From: Siphonodentalium dalli
Taxonomy: Eukaryota; Mollusca; Scaphopoda; Gadilida; Siphonodentaliidae
Assembly: GCA_032622095.1 (NCBI GenBank)
Contig: CP136065.1
Coordinates: 56,043,949 to 56,107,948, forward strand
Length of the DNA stretch: 64,000 bases
Direction: 5' to 3'
Below the pieces are notes generated by a model. The model saw only the letters and a list, made by a program, of their open reading frames with translations, made no database searches and was not told where the DNA came from. Shown piece after piece: positions 44,721 to 55,770 of the stretch; within the stretch, counting starts at the first letter, position 1; each line of letters begins with the position of its first letter. The translations under genes and the position numbers were made by a program.

Positions 44721-46418
44721 TATGTTTCTGCAAAATGGCCAAACAAATTCAGAATTGGCCAAAATAATTTCCTGGCAAGCACAGACCCTGCTAAGAATTT
44801 AATGCAAGCATACTTATCAGACTTGAACATAAGATGTTGCTTTAATTTATTATTTAAGACATTATTGATTGAGATATGTCACAAACCATGGCAACCACTT
44901 GTTATGTCCTATTTGAACTGTTTTATTGTTGATGTGAATATAATTAATTTATTATGTAAATAAATTAAAGATTTCCTAGCTATTTGAGTCTTGAATTTCT
45001 CTTCTTGGATTCAGAAATCCTTATGTCTCTATGGTCCACCTCCACTACAAACAACATCTTTTATTGGCCAGAAAGAAAAAAACAAAGGAAAACAAGTGAA
45101 CTGCTCGTACATTTTTTTATTTGCTGGACAGCTCCTACACATGGTCACTTATGTTCTACAAGACAAACCATTAAGAGAGTTTAACATCTTTTGCTGTTTG
45201 TCCAACTCCAAACCTGTGCATATTTGACACAAATACACAAAGCATACACAATGCAATAGCACATGCAATGAAATGAGGATTAAACATCGAGCCTGCATGT
45301 TGATATTAGGTTTGCTCCTCTTTGAAATTATTGAAATTTTGGCGATCATATAAGAATTAAATGTTGTACGAATCACAACCGTATCAGTATATCACCTAAA
45401 ATCATATTTGTTGAGCTGTCCTCAATTTAACTCATTGCGGTATTTACCAGAACACTTATGCAAAGTCCTACAACTAATGTTACTGTATTTTAGAATTATT
45501 TGTTGCTGAAAGCATAAACATTGGCTTTTATACCAGGGAACCCTGACCATGGATGTTGAGTATATTCTGGGGCATCCACTGCCAAGGGGCAAGCTTGTTC
45601 AAAGCCAAGATATTTGTGGCGTAAGGAGCAGTTTATTTTCATATAAACTACCGATATTGTATATTACAATTATATTTTACATAATTGTTAGAATGGCATG
45701 AAGGTGAAGGCCAAAAACACCCACATGCATGAATACACACACATACATGTACATGAATTGTTATATGTGAATAAATTGTAATACATTTTATATCTCTAAT
45801 ATGACCGCATTCCTGCACTCGGTAAACATTGTGAAAAATTAAAGGTGGCAATGTCCAATACTATCTCATTTGAATTCATTCCTACTGTTGAAATGGGGCA
45901 GGTGGGTGGGTAATGATTGATGCCGATATTTATAGATTCATGGAGCTAAAAAATAACTTGCCTTGTTGACATAAATGGATATGATGAAAGGACGTTTAAG
46001 GGTGTATAACATAACATAACATCACCCACATACAATTGTCACAATTGTGAATACAATTATCGCAAACCAGTTAGTTCTTCCATCAAAATAACTTGATCTT
46101 GCGCATACTATTTGATGCGTAATTAAATATAATAATGTGTAAATCGGCCATTGTTCTACCTACAGTTGTTAACAGAAAGATGTGGATGTTCTTATAAGCG
46201 TTAGAGCCGTTAAGGTTGCTGCAAGTTCCCAAGCATAAAATTGGCTATAAATATAGCCTTTCATCTGTTACAGTAGATTGTTAACAAATATTGCTTTCAA
46301 CATGTGGAATCTCATCATTGGAGGGTTATTGATAATGGATATAAGGACAAATTCCTTCTATTTTATTTCATGCTCTTCTTTGTAATAATTGTTTAACAAT
46401 CTTGCTATAAATTTCCAG
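44721..46418. other. Intergenic, no gene recognised
   Basis: Short open frames (for example 44984-45227) show no family resemblance. Confidence 0.45.
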
Positions 46419-46750
46419 CCTGGAGGGCGACTTGGGATATATATTCTCCCCAAAATGTGCCACTTCTCCCTATTTTTGTCCCAGGGAAAAGTGACTTCTC
46501 TCTTGTATACCAACATGTGTATGACCAAACAGAATATTCAAAGTGTATTTACTGATTTCAATGGTATACTTACCCACTGTAATGGTTTTACAAATGGGAT
46601 CTTGTATTACAAAATACTTATTGGATCATTGAAGTGTGATGTAGGGTGTCAATTGAACTTCAGCTTCAACGACTTCTCCATGATAAAAGTCATCTCCTTA
46701 ATTTCTAATAGGGAGAGATGACTTCTCCCAATTTGAAACTGTAGGCTGGC
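46419..46750. repeat. Possible inverted-repeat element (CCAGCCT ends)
   Basis: CCAGCCTGGAGGG on the left and GTAGGCTGG on the right, with GACTTCTC/GAGAAGTC-like blocks inverted between them. The termini are weak. Confidence 0.35.
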
Positions 46751-46879
46751 GAATGCCTTCTGTAGCTGAGACTGGGGCTGTTCAGACGGGAAGGAGCGAA
46801 AATAGAATGGATTCTGGAGATATTGGGTGGGGGTTGCAAGAAGAGATATGCTATGGAGGAATAAGATAGGACAGAAATA

Positions 46880-46990
46880 CAGTAATGCCCTAAGTAATCG
46901 ACTCCTTAACCACAGCAGAATTATGGGTAACTTTTCAGGATTTAGTGGGAAATATGGCTTGTTGCCATTCATCGGAAAGCTCTCAGTGAG
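46880..46990. mobile_element. Palindromic MITE family A, single arm
   Basis: TA (46878-46879) then CAGTAATGCCC through CATCGGAAAGCTCTCAGTGA; the complementary arm is absent. Confidence 0.75.
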
Positions 46991-47571
46991 GGGGAAAAAA
47001 TAAAATAGGTATCGGAGAGAAATCAAATATTTGCTATATAATAATAATCTCCCTGTCTAAAACAAAATGCACCAGGTCACCTATGGCTATATTATCATCT
47101 GTGTCCACTTGCAAGGGCAAAGAGATTTTGTTTTATTTGGAAGTGTCTTTAAAGCATGATAAATTGGGTAGTTGTCTTTACTAGTAACATACAAGATCTG
47201 TAGCATATCATATACATCGCCAGGAGGCTTCACTGTTCAATCGATTTTGTTGTATATTTTATGCAAACTTAAACTTTTTTTATAATTTGTATTTTGTTTA
47301 TGTCTGGATTAATATCCCCGTTGGCGGAAATAAAAAAAAAGAGGATAATAAAGTAATAAAAAATAAAATGCCTCGGCGTAAAATTGGCTGAGGAAATTCT
47401 GACTTATTTGGTGTCAAATCAGACCAAATATGAATTCTCAATATATTTCCTCAATCTGGTTATTATTTTCAAATCCTGAATAAGTTATTAACATCTGAAC
47501 TCAGATGCCACCTGAGTATACTGTGATGATATTGGAATATTTATAGGGTTATTGGTGAATCTCTCTGATCC
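46991..47571. other. HIUase 3' flank
   Basis: Presumed 3' UTR and downstream sequence of the minus-strand HIUase gene; TTTATT at 47132-47137 is a candidate poly(A) signal on that strand. Confidence 0.4.
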
Positions 47572-47661
47572 TCAACTTCCTCTATAGGTGCTGTACCCAT
47601 ATGGACTCAGCAATAAAGGCACATGGTAATGTTCCGTTGAATCTTCAATTTCAAAGACAAT
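47572..47661 (-). CDS. URAH: HIUase exon 3 (terminal, YRGS)
   Basis: The acceptor (minus strand) is tttttcag. The 29 codons encode [18 protein letters not shown] and [11 protein letters not shown], then TGA. The [10 protein letters not shown] block carries the second catalytic His, and YRGS is the family's C-terminal signature. A candidate poly(A) signal for this strand (AATAAA on the complement) lies at 47132-47137. Confidence 0.96.
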   Translation of the reverse strand: MVFEIEDSTEHYHVPLLLSPYGYSTYRGS

Positions 47662-50600
47662 CTGAAAAATTAAATTTAAATAGCTGTTATCAATCATGCC
47701 ATATGGAGTAGTAACTCTACATGTTCCTGAAAAGAATGTCAAAATAAACTGAAATTGGAATTAAATGGACATGGATAGCTCGAACCCCAACCTGTTTCTT
47801 GTATTTTTTTTATAAATGATGGTGAATTTAAAGACAATATTCTGCATGGCGGGTTAGTCGCCTCGATTAATATGCATTTTATCATCTGCAAATTAGGGGA
47901 TATAGAAACTGATCAGAATGGAATAAGTAACTTAAAAACAATGTTAATTTGAGATTATAGATACTTCCCAGAAGATGAAGCCCAAGCAGAATGAGGTCCC
48001 CAGAGGGTGAATTGTCTGATGTGAGCCCTCTGTGGACATCATTCTGCAAATGTCAGACACTATTTCAAGACTTGTCAGATGGTGCATGTGGTCGCCAGGT
48101 GCTGACAGCTACCAACAGTCAGATGGTGCATGAGGACGTCGGGTACCAACAGTCAGATGGTGCATGTGGTCGCCAGGCGCTGTCAGCTACCAACAGTCAG
48201 ATGGTGCATGTGGTCGCCAGGCGCTGTCAGCTACCAACGGTTAGATGGTGCATGTGGTCGCCAGGTGCTGACTGCAACCAACGGTCAGATGGTGCATGTG
48301 GTCGTCAGGTACCAACAGTCAGATGGTGCATGTGGCGGCCAGGTACCAACAGTCAGATGGTGCATGTGCTGACAGATACCAACGGTCAGATGGTACATGT
48401 GGTCGCCAGGTGCTGACAGCTACCAACGGTCAGATGGTGCAGGTGCTGACAGCTAACAACGGTCAGATGGTACAGGTGCTGTCAGCTACCAACAGTCAGA
48501 TGGTGCATGTGGTCGCAATATGCTGACAGCTAACAACGGTCAGATGATGCATGTGGTCGCCAGGTGCTTTCGGCTACCAACGGTCAGATGGTGCATGTCA
48601 TCGCCAGGTGCTGACAGCTACCAATTGTCAGATGGTGCAAGTTGACACTGCCAACGATCAGATGGTACATGCTGTCGCCAAGTGCTGTCAGCTACCAACG
48701 GTCAGATGGTGCATGTGGTCACCAGGTGCTGTCAGCTACCAATTATCAGATGGTGCATGTTTGCGCTGCCAACGGTCAGATGGTACATGCTGTCGCCAAG
48801 TGCCGTCAGCTACCAACGGTCAGATGATGCATGTGGTCACCAGGTTCTGTCAGCTACCAACGGTCAAACAGTGTACATGGTTGCCAGGGACTGTAAGCTA
48901 CCAACAGGGAGATGGTGCATGCGGTAGCCAGTTGTTCTCGCATATCAATAATGATGGATCACATTTATCCATACACAAAACGTCTGATCATATGCCTCAT
49001 CCGACCGTTGGTAGCTGACAGCACCTGTCTGGTAACCCATGCCTCATCTGACCATTGGTAGCTGACAACACATGTCTGGTAATCCCATGCCTCGTATGAC
49101 CGTTGGTAGCTGACAACACATGTCTGGTAATCCCATACCTCATCTGACCGTTGGTAGCTGACAACACATGTCTGGTAATCCCATGCCTCATATGACCGGT
49201 GGTAGCTGACAACACATGTCTGGTAATCCCATGCCACATCTGACCGTTGGTAGCTGACAGCACATGTCTGGTAATCCCATGCCCCATCTGACCGCTGGTA
49301 GCTGACAACACATGTCTGGTAATCCCATGCCCCATCTGACCGCTGGTAGCTGACAACACATGTCTGGTAATCCCATACCTCATCTGACCGCTGGTAGCTG
49401 ACAACACATGTCTGGTAATCCCATGTCTCATCTGACCGTTGGTAGCTGACAGCACCTGTCTGGTAATCCCATGTCTCATCTGACCGTTGGTAGCTGACAG
49501 CACCTGTCTGGTAATCCCATGTCTCATCTGACCGTTGGTAGCTGACAACACATGCCTGGTAATCCCATGTCTCATCTGACCGTTGGTAGCTGACAACACA
49601 TGCCTGGTAATCCCATGTCTCATCTGACCGTTGGTAGCTGACAACACATGCCTGGTAATCCCATGTCTCATTTGACCGTTGGTAGCTGACAACACATGTC
49701 TGGTAATCTCATGCCTCATGTGAAATTCGTAGCTGACAGCACCTGTCTGGTAAATCCATGCCTCATCTAAACGTTGGTAGCTGACAGCACCTGTCTGGTA
49801 GTCCCATGCCTCATCTGACCGGTGGTAGCTGACAGCACATGTGACATGTCTGGTAGTTCGATGCCTCGTCTGACCATTGATAACTGACAGCACCTGAAAT
49901 TTTGAAGTTCTCTATCTAACCTCCCTATTTGGACGCTCCCAACGTGAGAAAATCATAATGGAATATACAGTCATCAGCGGTTTATATAAAGACTTCATAT
50001 CTGGTCATTTTATTGTCAAACTATGTGTCATATCTTACCTCCGCATAAGGATAGAAACCTTTTGTACCAATGCTGCGGAAGTATTCTCCTGTTTCAAATC
50101 TGATCTTATAAATACCAGGCTCTAACCGGCTGTTCTCAAGAAAACTGCTTCTGCCATCACTGTTAGTTTTCCTGCAGTATTATACAAAAGAATTAGCTCA
50201 AGATAATATAATTACATACAGTAATTAAAACTACTTCTATGTTCTTGGTCCATTCGTTGTACGTCCATATTTCGTTTCCGGTTGATGACTTCAGTTAATA
50301 TTGACTGAATGGAATGCAATTTGGTATGCATGTTTGAGACCAGTCTGGGTGAACGTCGACTCTATATTTGAAATGAATATTTAGGTATGAGTTTACTCAG
50401 ACTGGTTTGAGACTATATAATACAGGTCAAGTTCAAACTTCGATTCCGTCTGCCAAATTTTACCAGAGTTCGGTCATTTTCGACTTGCAGTCAGGCGTGA
50501 TTGGTCACTACCAAACTTGGTATATGGCTGACTTGTCTCAATATATAAGCTGTGGTTGAAACGGAGATCTGTCCAATGACTCACCAGCCTTATGAACCAT

Positions 50601-53600
50601 TTTTAAATGTATTCATTTTCGGCTGATAACTCCAAGTTATGGAATCATAATGAAATGCGTTTGAAATAAGCCAATGGTTGTATTATACAACAGGGGCGGT
50701 CCTCTTGTTAGAAAATACTCAGCCTCCAGTTGGCCATTTTATTATTTTTTATTTGGCAGCCTTCATCGCTGAAGAAAGGCCGTCAAATAGAAAAATAAAT
50801 AAGGTCAAGTGGAGGCTTGAGTATTAGCTAATTCATATTTTTCCTATATTTTGATGCTATTAGTTTACAAAAGAACCAATGAATGTGTTTGAATAAGGGA
50901 ATTAACTTCACAGGCTCCTGGGGAAAATTCCGAAAATACCAATATATAGACTATACCAGTGTATATTGGTATTTTAGTAATTTCCCCCAGGGCCCGTGAT
51001 TAACTTAAGGTGGAAGTGAACTTTAAATGAAAGTGTCAATGACACTGTAGCTCAACTTGGAAAGGGAATAATTTAATGTATTACAGTCAATGGAGCGATT
51101 AGGAATGTGGAAAGTTAAATGTCTAATACTAGTTTATAGACATGAAGATAACAGTAAAATCCAAGATGGCTGCTGGCGGCCATGTTTTCAGCCGAATGAC
51201 CCCAAAATGAGTCGTTCCCATCTACATCTCATCGTTAACATCCATGACAAATTTTATGACGTTCAGACTAAAGGTACGACCTGTAGCCCATGCTAAAGAA
51301 TTTAGTCATACAAAGAGTAAAACCCAAGATGGCTGCTGGCGGCCATGTTTTTTGGCCGAATGATCCCAAAATGACTCGTCCCCATCTACATGTAATTATT
51401 AACATTCTTTACATATTTTATGATGATCAGACTAACGGTACGACATGCAGCCCGTGCTAAAGAATTTAGTCATACAAAGAGTAAAATCCAAGATGGCTGT
51501 TGGCGGCCATATGTTTCGGCCGAATGACCCCAAAATGACTCGTTCCCATCTACATGTCATTGTTAACATCCATGACAAATGTTATGATGATCAGACAAAC
51601 AGTACGACCTGTGGCCCGTGCTAATGGATTACATTTTGAAATACAAAGAGTAAAATCAAAGATGGCTGTTGGCGGCCATGTTTTTTGTCCGAATGACCCC
51701 AAAATGACTCGTTCCCATCTACATTCCAATTTCAACAGCCATGACAAATTTTATGATGATCAGACCAAAGGTACGACCTGTAGCCCGTGCTAAAGGATTT
51801 AGTCATACAAAGAGTAAAATCAAAGATGGCTGTTGGCGGCCATGTTTTTTGTCCGAATGACCCCAAAATGACTCGTTCCCATCTACATTCAAATTTCAAC
51901 AGCCATGACAAATTTTATGATGATCAGACCAAAGGTACGACCTGTAGCCCGTGCTAAAGGATTTAGTCATACAAAGAGTAAACTCCAAGATGGCTGCTGG
52001 CGGCCATGTTTTTTGGCTGAGTGACCCCAAAATGACCCATTCCCATCTACAAGTCATTATTAACATTCATGACAAATTTAATGATGATCAGACTAAAGGA
52101 CTGACCTGAAGCCCGTGCTAAAGGATTTAGTCATACAAAGAGTAAAATTCAAAATGGCTGCTGGCGGCCATGTTTTTCGGCCGAATGACCCCAAAATGAC
52201 TCGTTCCCATCTACATGTCATTGTTAACATTCATGACAAATTTTATGATCAGACTAAAGGTACGACCTGCAGCCCGTGCTAAAGAATTTAGTCATACAAA
52301 GAGTAAATTCAAGATGGCTGCTGGCGGCCATGTTTTTTGGCCGAATGACCCCAAAATGACTCGTTCCCATCTACATGTCAATATTATCATCCATGACAAA
52401 TTTGATGATGATCAGACGAACAGAACGACCTGTGGCCCGTGCTAATGGATTAAATTTTGAAATCCAAGATGGCCGCTGGCGGCAATGTTTTTTGTCCGAA
52501 TGACCCCAAAATGACTCGTTCCCATCTACATTTCATGATGATCAGACTAAAGGTACGACCTGTAGCCCGTGCTAAAGGATTTAATCATACAAAGAGTAAA
52601 ATCAAAGATGGCTGCTGGCGGCCATGTTTTTTGGCCGAATGACCCAAAATGACTCGTTCTCATCTACATGTGATTATTAACATTCTTGACAAATTTCATA
52701 ATGATCCGGCCAAAGGTACGACCTGTAGCCCGTGCTAAAGAATTTAGTCATACAAAGAGTAAAATCCAAAATGGCTGCTGGTGGCCATGTTTTTGGGCCG
52801 AATGATCCCAAACTGACTCGTTACCATCTACATGTCAATATTAACATCCACGACAAATTTCATGATGATCAGACAAACAGTACAACTTGTAGCCCGTGCT
52901 AATGGATTGAATTTTGAAATCCAAGATGGCTGCTGGCGGCCATGTTTTTTTTTCCGAATGACCCCAAAATCAATAGTTCCGGTCTAAATGTTGATGTCAA
53001 TAGCTATGACAAATTTCATAATGATCTGACCAAAGGTACGACGTGTAGTCTGTATTGTTGACAAATCACACACACGGACAACGGACGACAAAGCCATGGC
53101 AATAGCTCAAACTTTACAAAGTAAAGTTGAGCTAAAAATCAATGGCTCCCATCTAGAGGTCACCCGAAGACCAGTATGAAGTTTGGTTATGATCGGATGA
53201 GGGATGTGGTCTGTAGGGTGAGCCAAAGGATTTAATCATTCAAAGAGCAAAATCCAAGATGGCCATGTTTTTCATCGCGGCTGCGACCTGTAGCCCGTGC
53301 CAAAGGATTTAGTCATGCAAAGAGTAAAATCAAAGATGGCTGCTGGTGGCCATGTTTTTTTGGCCAAACGACCCCAAAATGAATCGTTCACATCTACATG
53401 TCAATATTAACATCCATGACAAATTTCATGACGATCAGACGAACAGTACGACCTGTAGCCCGTGCTAAATGGATTGAATTTTGAAATCAAAGATGGCCAC
53501 TGGCAGCCATGTTTTTTCTTCGAATGACCCCAAAATGAATCGTTCCGGTCTAAATGTTGATGTCAACAGCTATGACAAATTTCATAATGATCCGACCAAA

Positions 53601-55179
53601 GGTACGACCTGTAGCCTGCATTGTTGACGCCTTACGTACACACGTACACACGCGCGCACGGACGACGGACGACAAAGCCATGGCAATAGCTCAAACTTTA
53701 CAAAGTAAAGTTGAGCTAAAAAAGGAAGTTTGTCATGGCAACATCTGAGATACAATATAAGGAATAATCTTCATTTTCTGATACCAATAGACAGTACATT
53801 GTATAAACACTTTGGTGGCGATTGTACTATGTTTGTGATTTATTAGTGTAAACATATTTTATTGCATAATAACGCAACGGGATTGAGACACGAGTTGTGC
53901 AACTTACAAAGCGTCCCTCCCCCACATAATTGTATTACACAAAACGAACATTTGTGATTTATTCCCAATGTGTTGTGCACAATGATCTAAGGATATCTGT
54001 AAAATTCAATTCCAATTCAATCTCTAATAGACGCAACTGAAATATTTACTTTATGTAATTCAATATACATGACATATCATACATATACAGGCTTATAACG
54101 CTTCCATGACTTGAGATTCCTGAAATTTTGCGAAAACCCTGTGTCAAGGCATTCTCTTATATATGAGTCTCCCAAAGGGGGCCTCGCATAAATAAGAACA
54201 CATTGGCCTAACAATATTTACATGGACCATGTAAGTCAGTGCATTCTCTTATATAAGCAATGCTGCACCAGCGCAGCTCCCATCGTGAAATGGATAAATG
54301 ACATATTAGGTATTTTATTGCAAAAATATATATATGATGTGCTATAATTGTCAATGTCCCTCTGAATCATTGAAAAATATTGTAAATATAATTGAATGTG
54401 CCAGCAGGGAAGATGGGCCCCGTGACTAGAAGCAGACAATGTTTCATTGATCTCAGATCATCTTCTTCGTGTTACATGTTAGAGCGGTTCATAAAACTTC
54501 TAACTTCGCCCATAAAGATGGCCAATCATGATTCATCACAGTGTGCTGGGAGATTCTGACCAATCACAGAACAACTTACAGTCTGTTGGTAAATTCTGCT
54601 CAACACTAAGTGTGATAGTCACGAACGAATAGCAGCCTTGTTTTTATTGCTGGCTTTGGTATGAAACGTTTCGTGTCGAATTGCTAACTAACTAAATCGC
54701 TGTGTTATGTTGCATGGACTTCGTTTAGAGATGGAACATAGCTGGCTGAATGCTGGATAACACTTTCCCGCCTCGGCCTCAGAACATTACAGTTTTTTGT
54801 GCCTAACGGGCGAAGTCAGAAGTCTTATCAATGTATACCTCTCTATTATAATGAATCCATATATACAATTGGAAATAAATATTGTTCAAACCAACCTGGT
54901 GTCAATGAGTTGGAAATTTGAGTTTCTTATATTTGGATCTCGAGACAGTGACACAGACACTCCAGCAGCAGGCTTTCCGAGAGCAGTGTCGAGGATATGT
55001 AACGTGATTGGTGGATTGGAAGCCGCAGCTGTACTAACAGCTGCTAAACATCTATGCTCCGCTGAGAACTCAACATCCTCACGATCGGAATTGGCCACGA
55101 CATCAGCCATCGGAAATATATTGTCGTTATTTGCACCCGAGGTCTGTGGAAGAGAACGTTTCCTGATAAGTTTAACCAT
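47572..55179 (-). CDS. URAH: 5-hydroxyisourate hydrolase (HIUase, transthyretin-related), complete, three exons
   Basis: Joined exons on the minus strand are 55179-54896, 50171-50039 and 47661-47572 (507 nt, 168 residues plus stop). HIUase hydrolyses 5-hydroxyisourate, the product of urate oxidase, to OHCU on the way to allantoin. Diagnostic features are [19 protein letters not shown] (first catalytic His), NSDGR (catalytic Arg region), [33 protein letters not shown] with the second catalytic His, and the C-terminal YRGS tetrapeptide that separates true HIUases from transthyretin. All splice phases agree (2/1, then 0). About 54 residues precede the conserved core; no clear PTS2 peroxisome signal was seen in them. 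The gene converges on the MICU gene. Intron 1 holds Helentrons, intron 2 two minisatellites. Confidence 0.94.
47940..48078. mobile_element. Family C fragment
   Basis: AAGCAGAATGAGGTCCCCAG to TTCTGCAAATGTCAGACACT and ATTTCAAGACTTG; the inner hairpin is shortened. It directly abuts the minisatellite that follows. Confidence 0.6.
48079..48940. repeat. Minisatellite 1 (44-bp unit, about 20 copies)
   Basis: The unit is built of TCAGATGGTGCATGTGGTCG, CCAGGTGCTGACAG and CTACCAACGG. Period 44 measured between 48156 and 48200; some units are shortened. Lies in HIUase intron 2. Open frames through it are by-products of the repeat. Confidence 0.92.
48996..49892. repeat. Minisatellite 2 (48-bp unit, about 18 copies), inverted relative to 1
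   Basis: Unit GACCGTTGGTAGCTGACAAC plus ACATGTCTGGTAATCCCATG and CCTCATCT. Period 48 measured at 49561/49609. GTTGGTAGCTGACAGCACCT is the reverse complement of part of minisatellite 1. Because 48 is divisible by 3, a 298-codon minus-strand frame stays open, but its product is a pure repeat with no support as a gene. Confidence 0.92.
50039..50171 (-). CDS. URAH: HIUase exon 2
   Basis: The acceptor (minus strand) is ctgcag and the donor gtaaga. One base completes Arg (TR), then 44 codons encode [26 protein letters not shown] and [10 protein letters not shown]. These are core transthyretin-fold strands and the conserved FYPYxE segment. It ends in phase 0. Confidence 0.95.
50714..50825. repeat. 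Small hairpin element (AATACTCAGCCTCCA ends)
   Basis: AATACTCAGCCTCCA on the left and TGGAGGCTTGAGTATT on the right are inverted repeats, with a partly paired interior (GGCAGCCTT / AAAGGCCGTC). Confidence 0.6.
50901..51005. repeat. Small hairpin element (ATTAACTTCACAGG ends)
   Basis: ATTAACTTCACAGGCTCCTG / AGGGCCCGTGATTAACT with inner arms AAAATACCAATATA / TATATTGGTATTTT. It lies 20 bp from the Helentron start at 51025. Confidence 0.65.
51025..53138 (-). mobile_element. Helentron (pearl-like) with ~12 tandem 164-bp units
   Basis: Read on the + strand it begins AAATGAAAGTGTCAATGACA (hairpin) and TAGCTCAACTTGG and ends GCAATAGCTCAAACTTTACA with AAAGTAAAGTTGAGCTAAA. Units carry AAGATGGCTGCTGGCGGCCA, TGACCCCAAAATGACTCGTT and CGACCTGTAGCCCGTGCTAA; period 164 measured at 51651/51815. 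Same family as 29761-32016 in opposite orientation, without coding remnant. In HIUase intron 1. Confidence 0.85.
53139..53719 (-). mobile_element. Second Helentron copy, head-to-tail with the first
   Basis: It begins abruptly inside a unit (ATGGCTCCCATCTAGAGGTC, as in 22648-23298), has two more units and ends with the same CATGGCAATAGCTCAAACTT / AAAGTTGAGCTAAA terminus at 53719. Confidence 0.75.
53720..54098. other. Intronic, no feature recognised
   Basis: AT-rich HIUase intron 1 sequence. Confidence 0.45.
54099..54293. mobile_element. Family B element with ATAA flanks
   Basis: Left end CGCTTCCATGACTTGAGATT, right end CAGCTCCCATCGTGAAATGG; ATAA on both sides (54095-54098, 54294-54297). One and a half ATTCTCTTATATA hairpins. 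Confidence 0.65.
54298..54895. other. HIUase intron 1 proximal part
   Basis: No further feature recognised between the family B element and the exon 1 donor. Confidence 0.45.
54896..55179 (-). CDS. URAH: HIUase exon 1
   Basis: It starts at an ATG ([12 protein letters not shown]...) and runs 94 codons plus two bases to a gttggt donor after ...FQLIDT-AG. The first ~54 residues are a low-conservation extension, followed by the core start [20 protein letters not shown] second in-frame Met (residue 24, at 55110) is an alternative start that would give a 145-residue protein, closer to the usual ~115-140. The extension is not obviously a signal peptide. Confidence 0.9.
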
Positions 55180-55770
55180 TTCTTCTGCTTTCTTTACTAA
55201 ATAAAGTCTGTCCGTCTGTCGTCTGTTTATCTTTCCTATATCCTTAAATCACAATATACCGTACAGTGGCTCCATAAATCTGATACATGTATACGGGGTA
55301 CAGTGTGTATACGTTAGTCCGAGCTAGGGTTCAATAGTGCGAGGGTTAATTCGATAATACGACGGTTCAATATTCCGAGGATTCCATATATAGTCCGAGG
55401 GTTCGATAGTCCGAGGGGTCGGCCATACACAAAAAAAAAAACCAACGTGCACTTACTGTCAACTTGTCTGTTAAAAGTCGCCACGCTTTTCCCGTTGTGT
55501 GGGATAAGAGAGGCGACTCTAAATGTCGTCGACTGGTAATCTGACAATGTGATATTACAGTTATGCCTCTTTGATTTCTCATCAGGTACCTGACAGTATA
55601 ACAACGGAACAAGAGAACTTGTGGCGCATTGGAACGCGGTCATAACATTGCCCAGTATTCCCGTTATAAAGCGACATGTTTAAAAAGCATTAAAAGTTTA
55701 TGGTCGTATATAGACACACGCACACAAAGGTACAATCTGTATTTGATCATGCCATGATGAGTATCTACAC
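55180..55770. repeat. HIUase 5' flank with short degenerate repeats
   Basis: GGGTTCAATAGTGCGAGGGT, ACGGTTCAATATTCCGAGG and AGGGTTCGATAGTCCGAGGG are variants of one ~20-bp repeat between 55314 and 55420. The HIUase promoter should be in this stretch; no clear TATA box was seen. Confidence 0.5.

Noticed and set aside
48079-49892. CRISPR-like array
   Set aside because: Repeats are contiguous minisatellite units without unique spacers, and the DNA is from an animal.
48997-49893. 298-residue open frame on the minus strand as a gene
   Set aside because: It is a pure 16-codon tandem repeat, lies in an intron of the HIUase gene, and has no start context, domain or splice support.
54797-55204. 135-residue plus-strand frame
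   Set aside because: It is the antisense shadow of HIUase exon 1, whose minus-strand translation is a clear family match.
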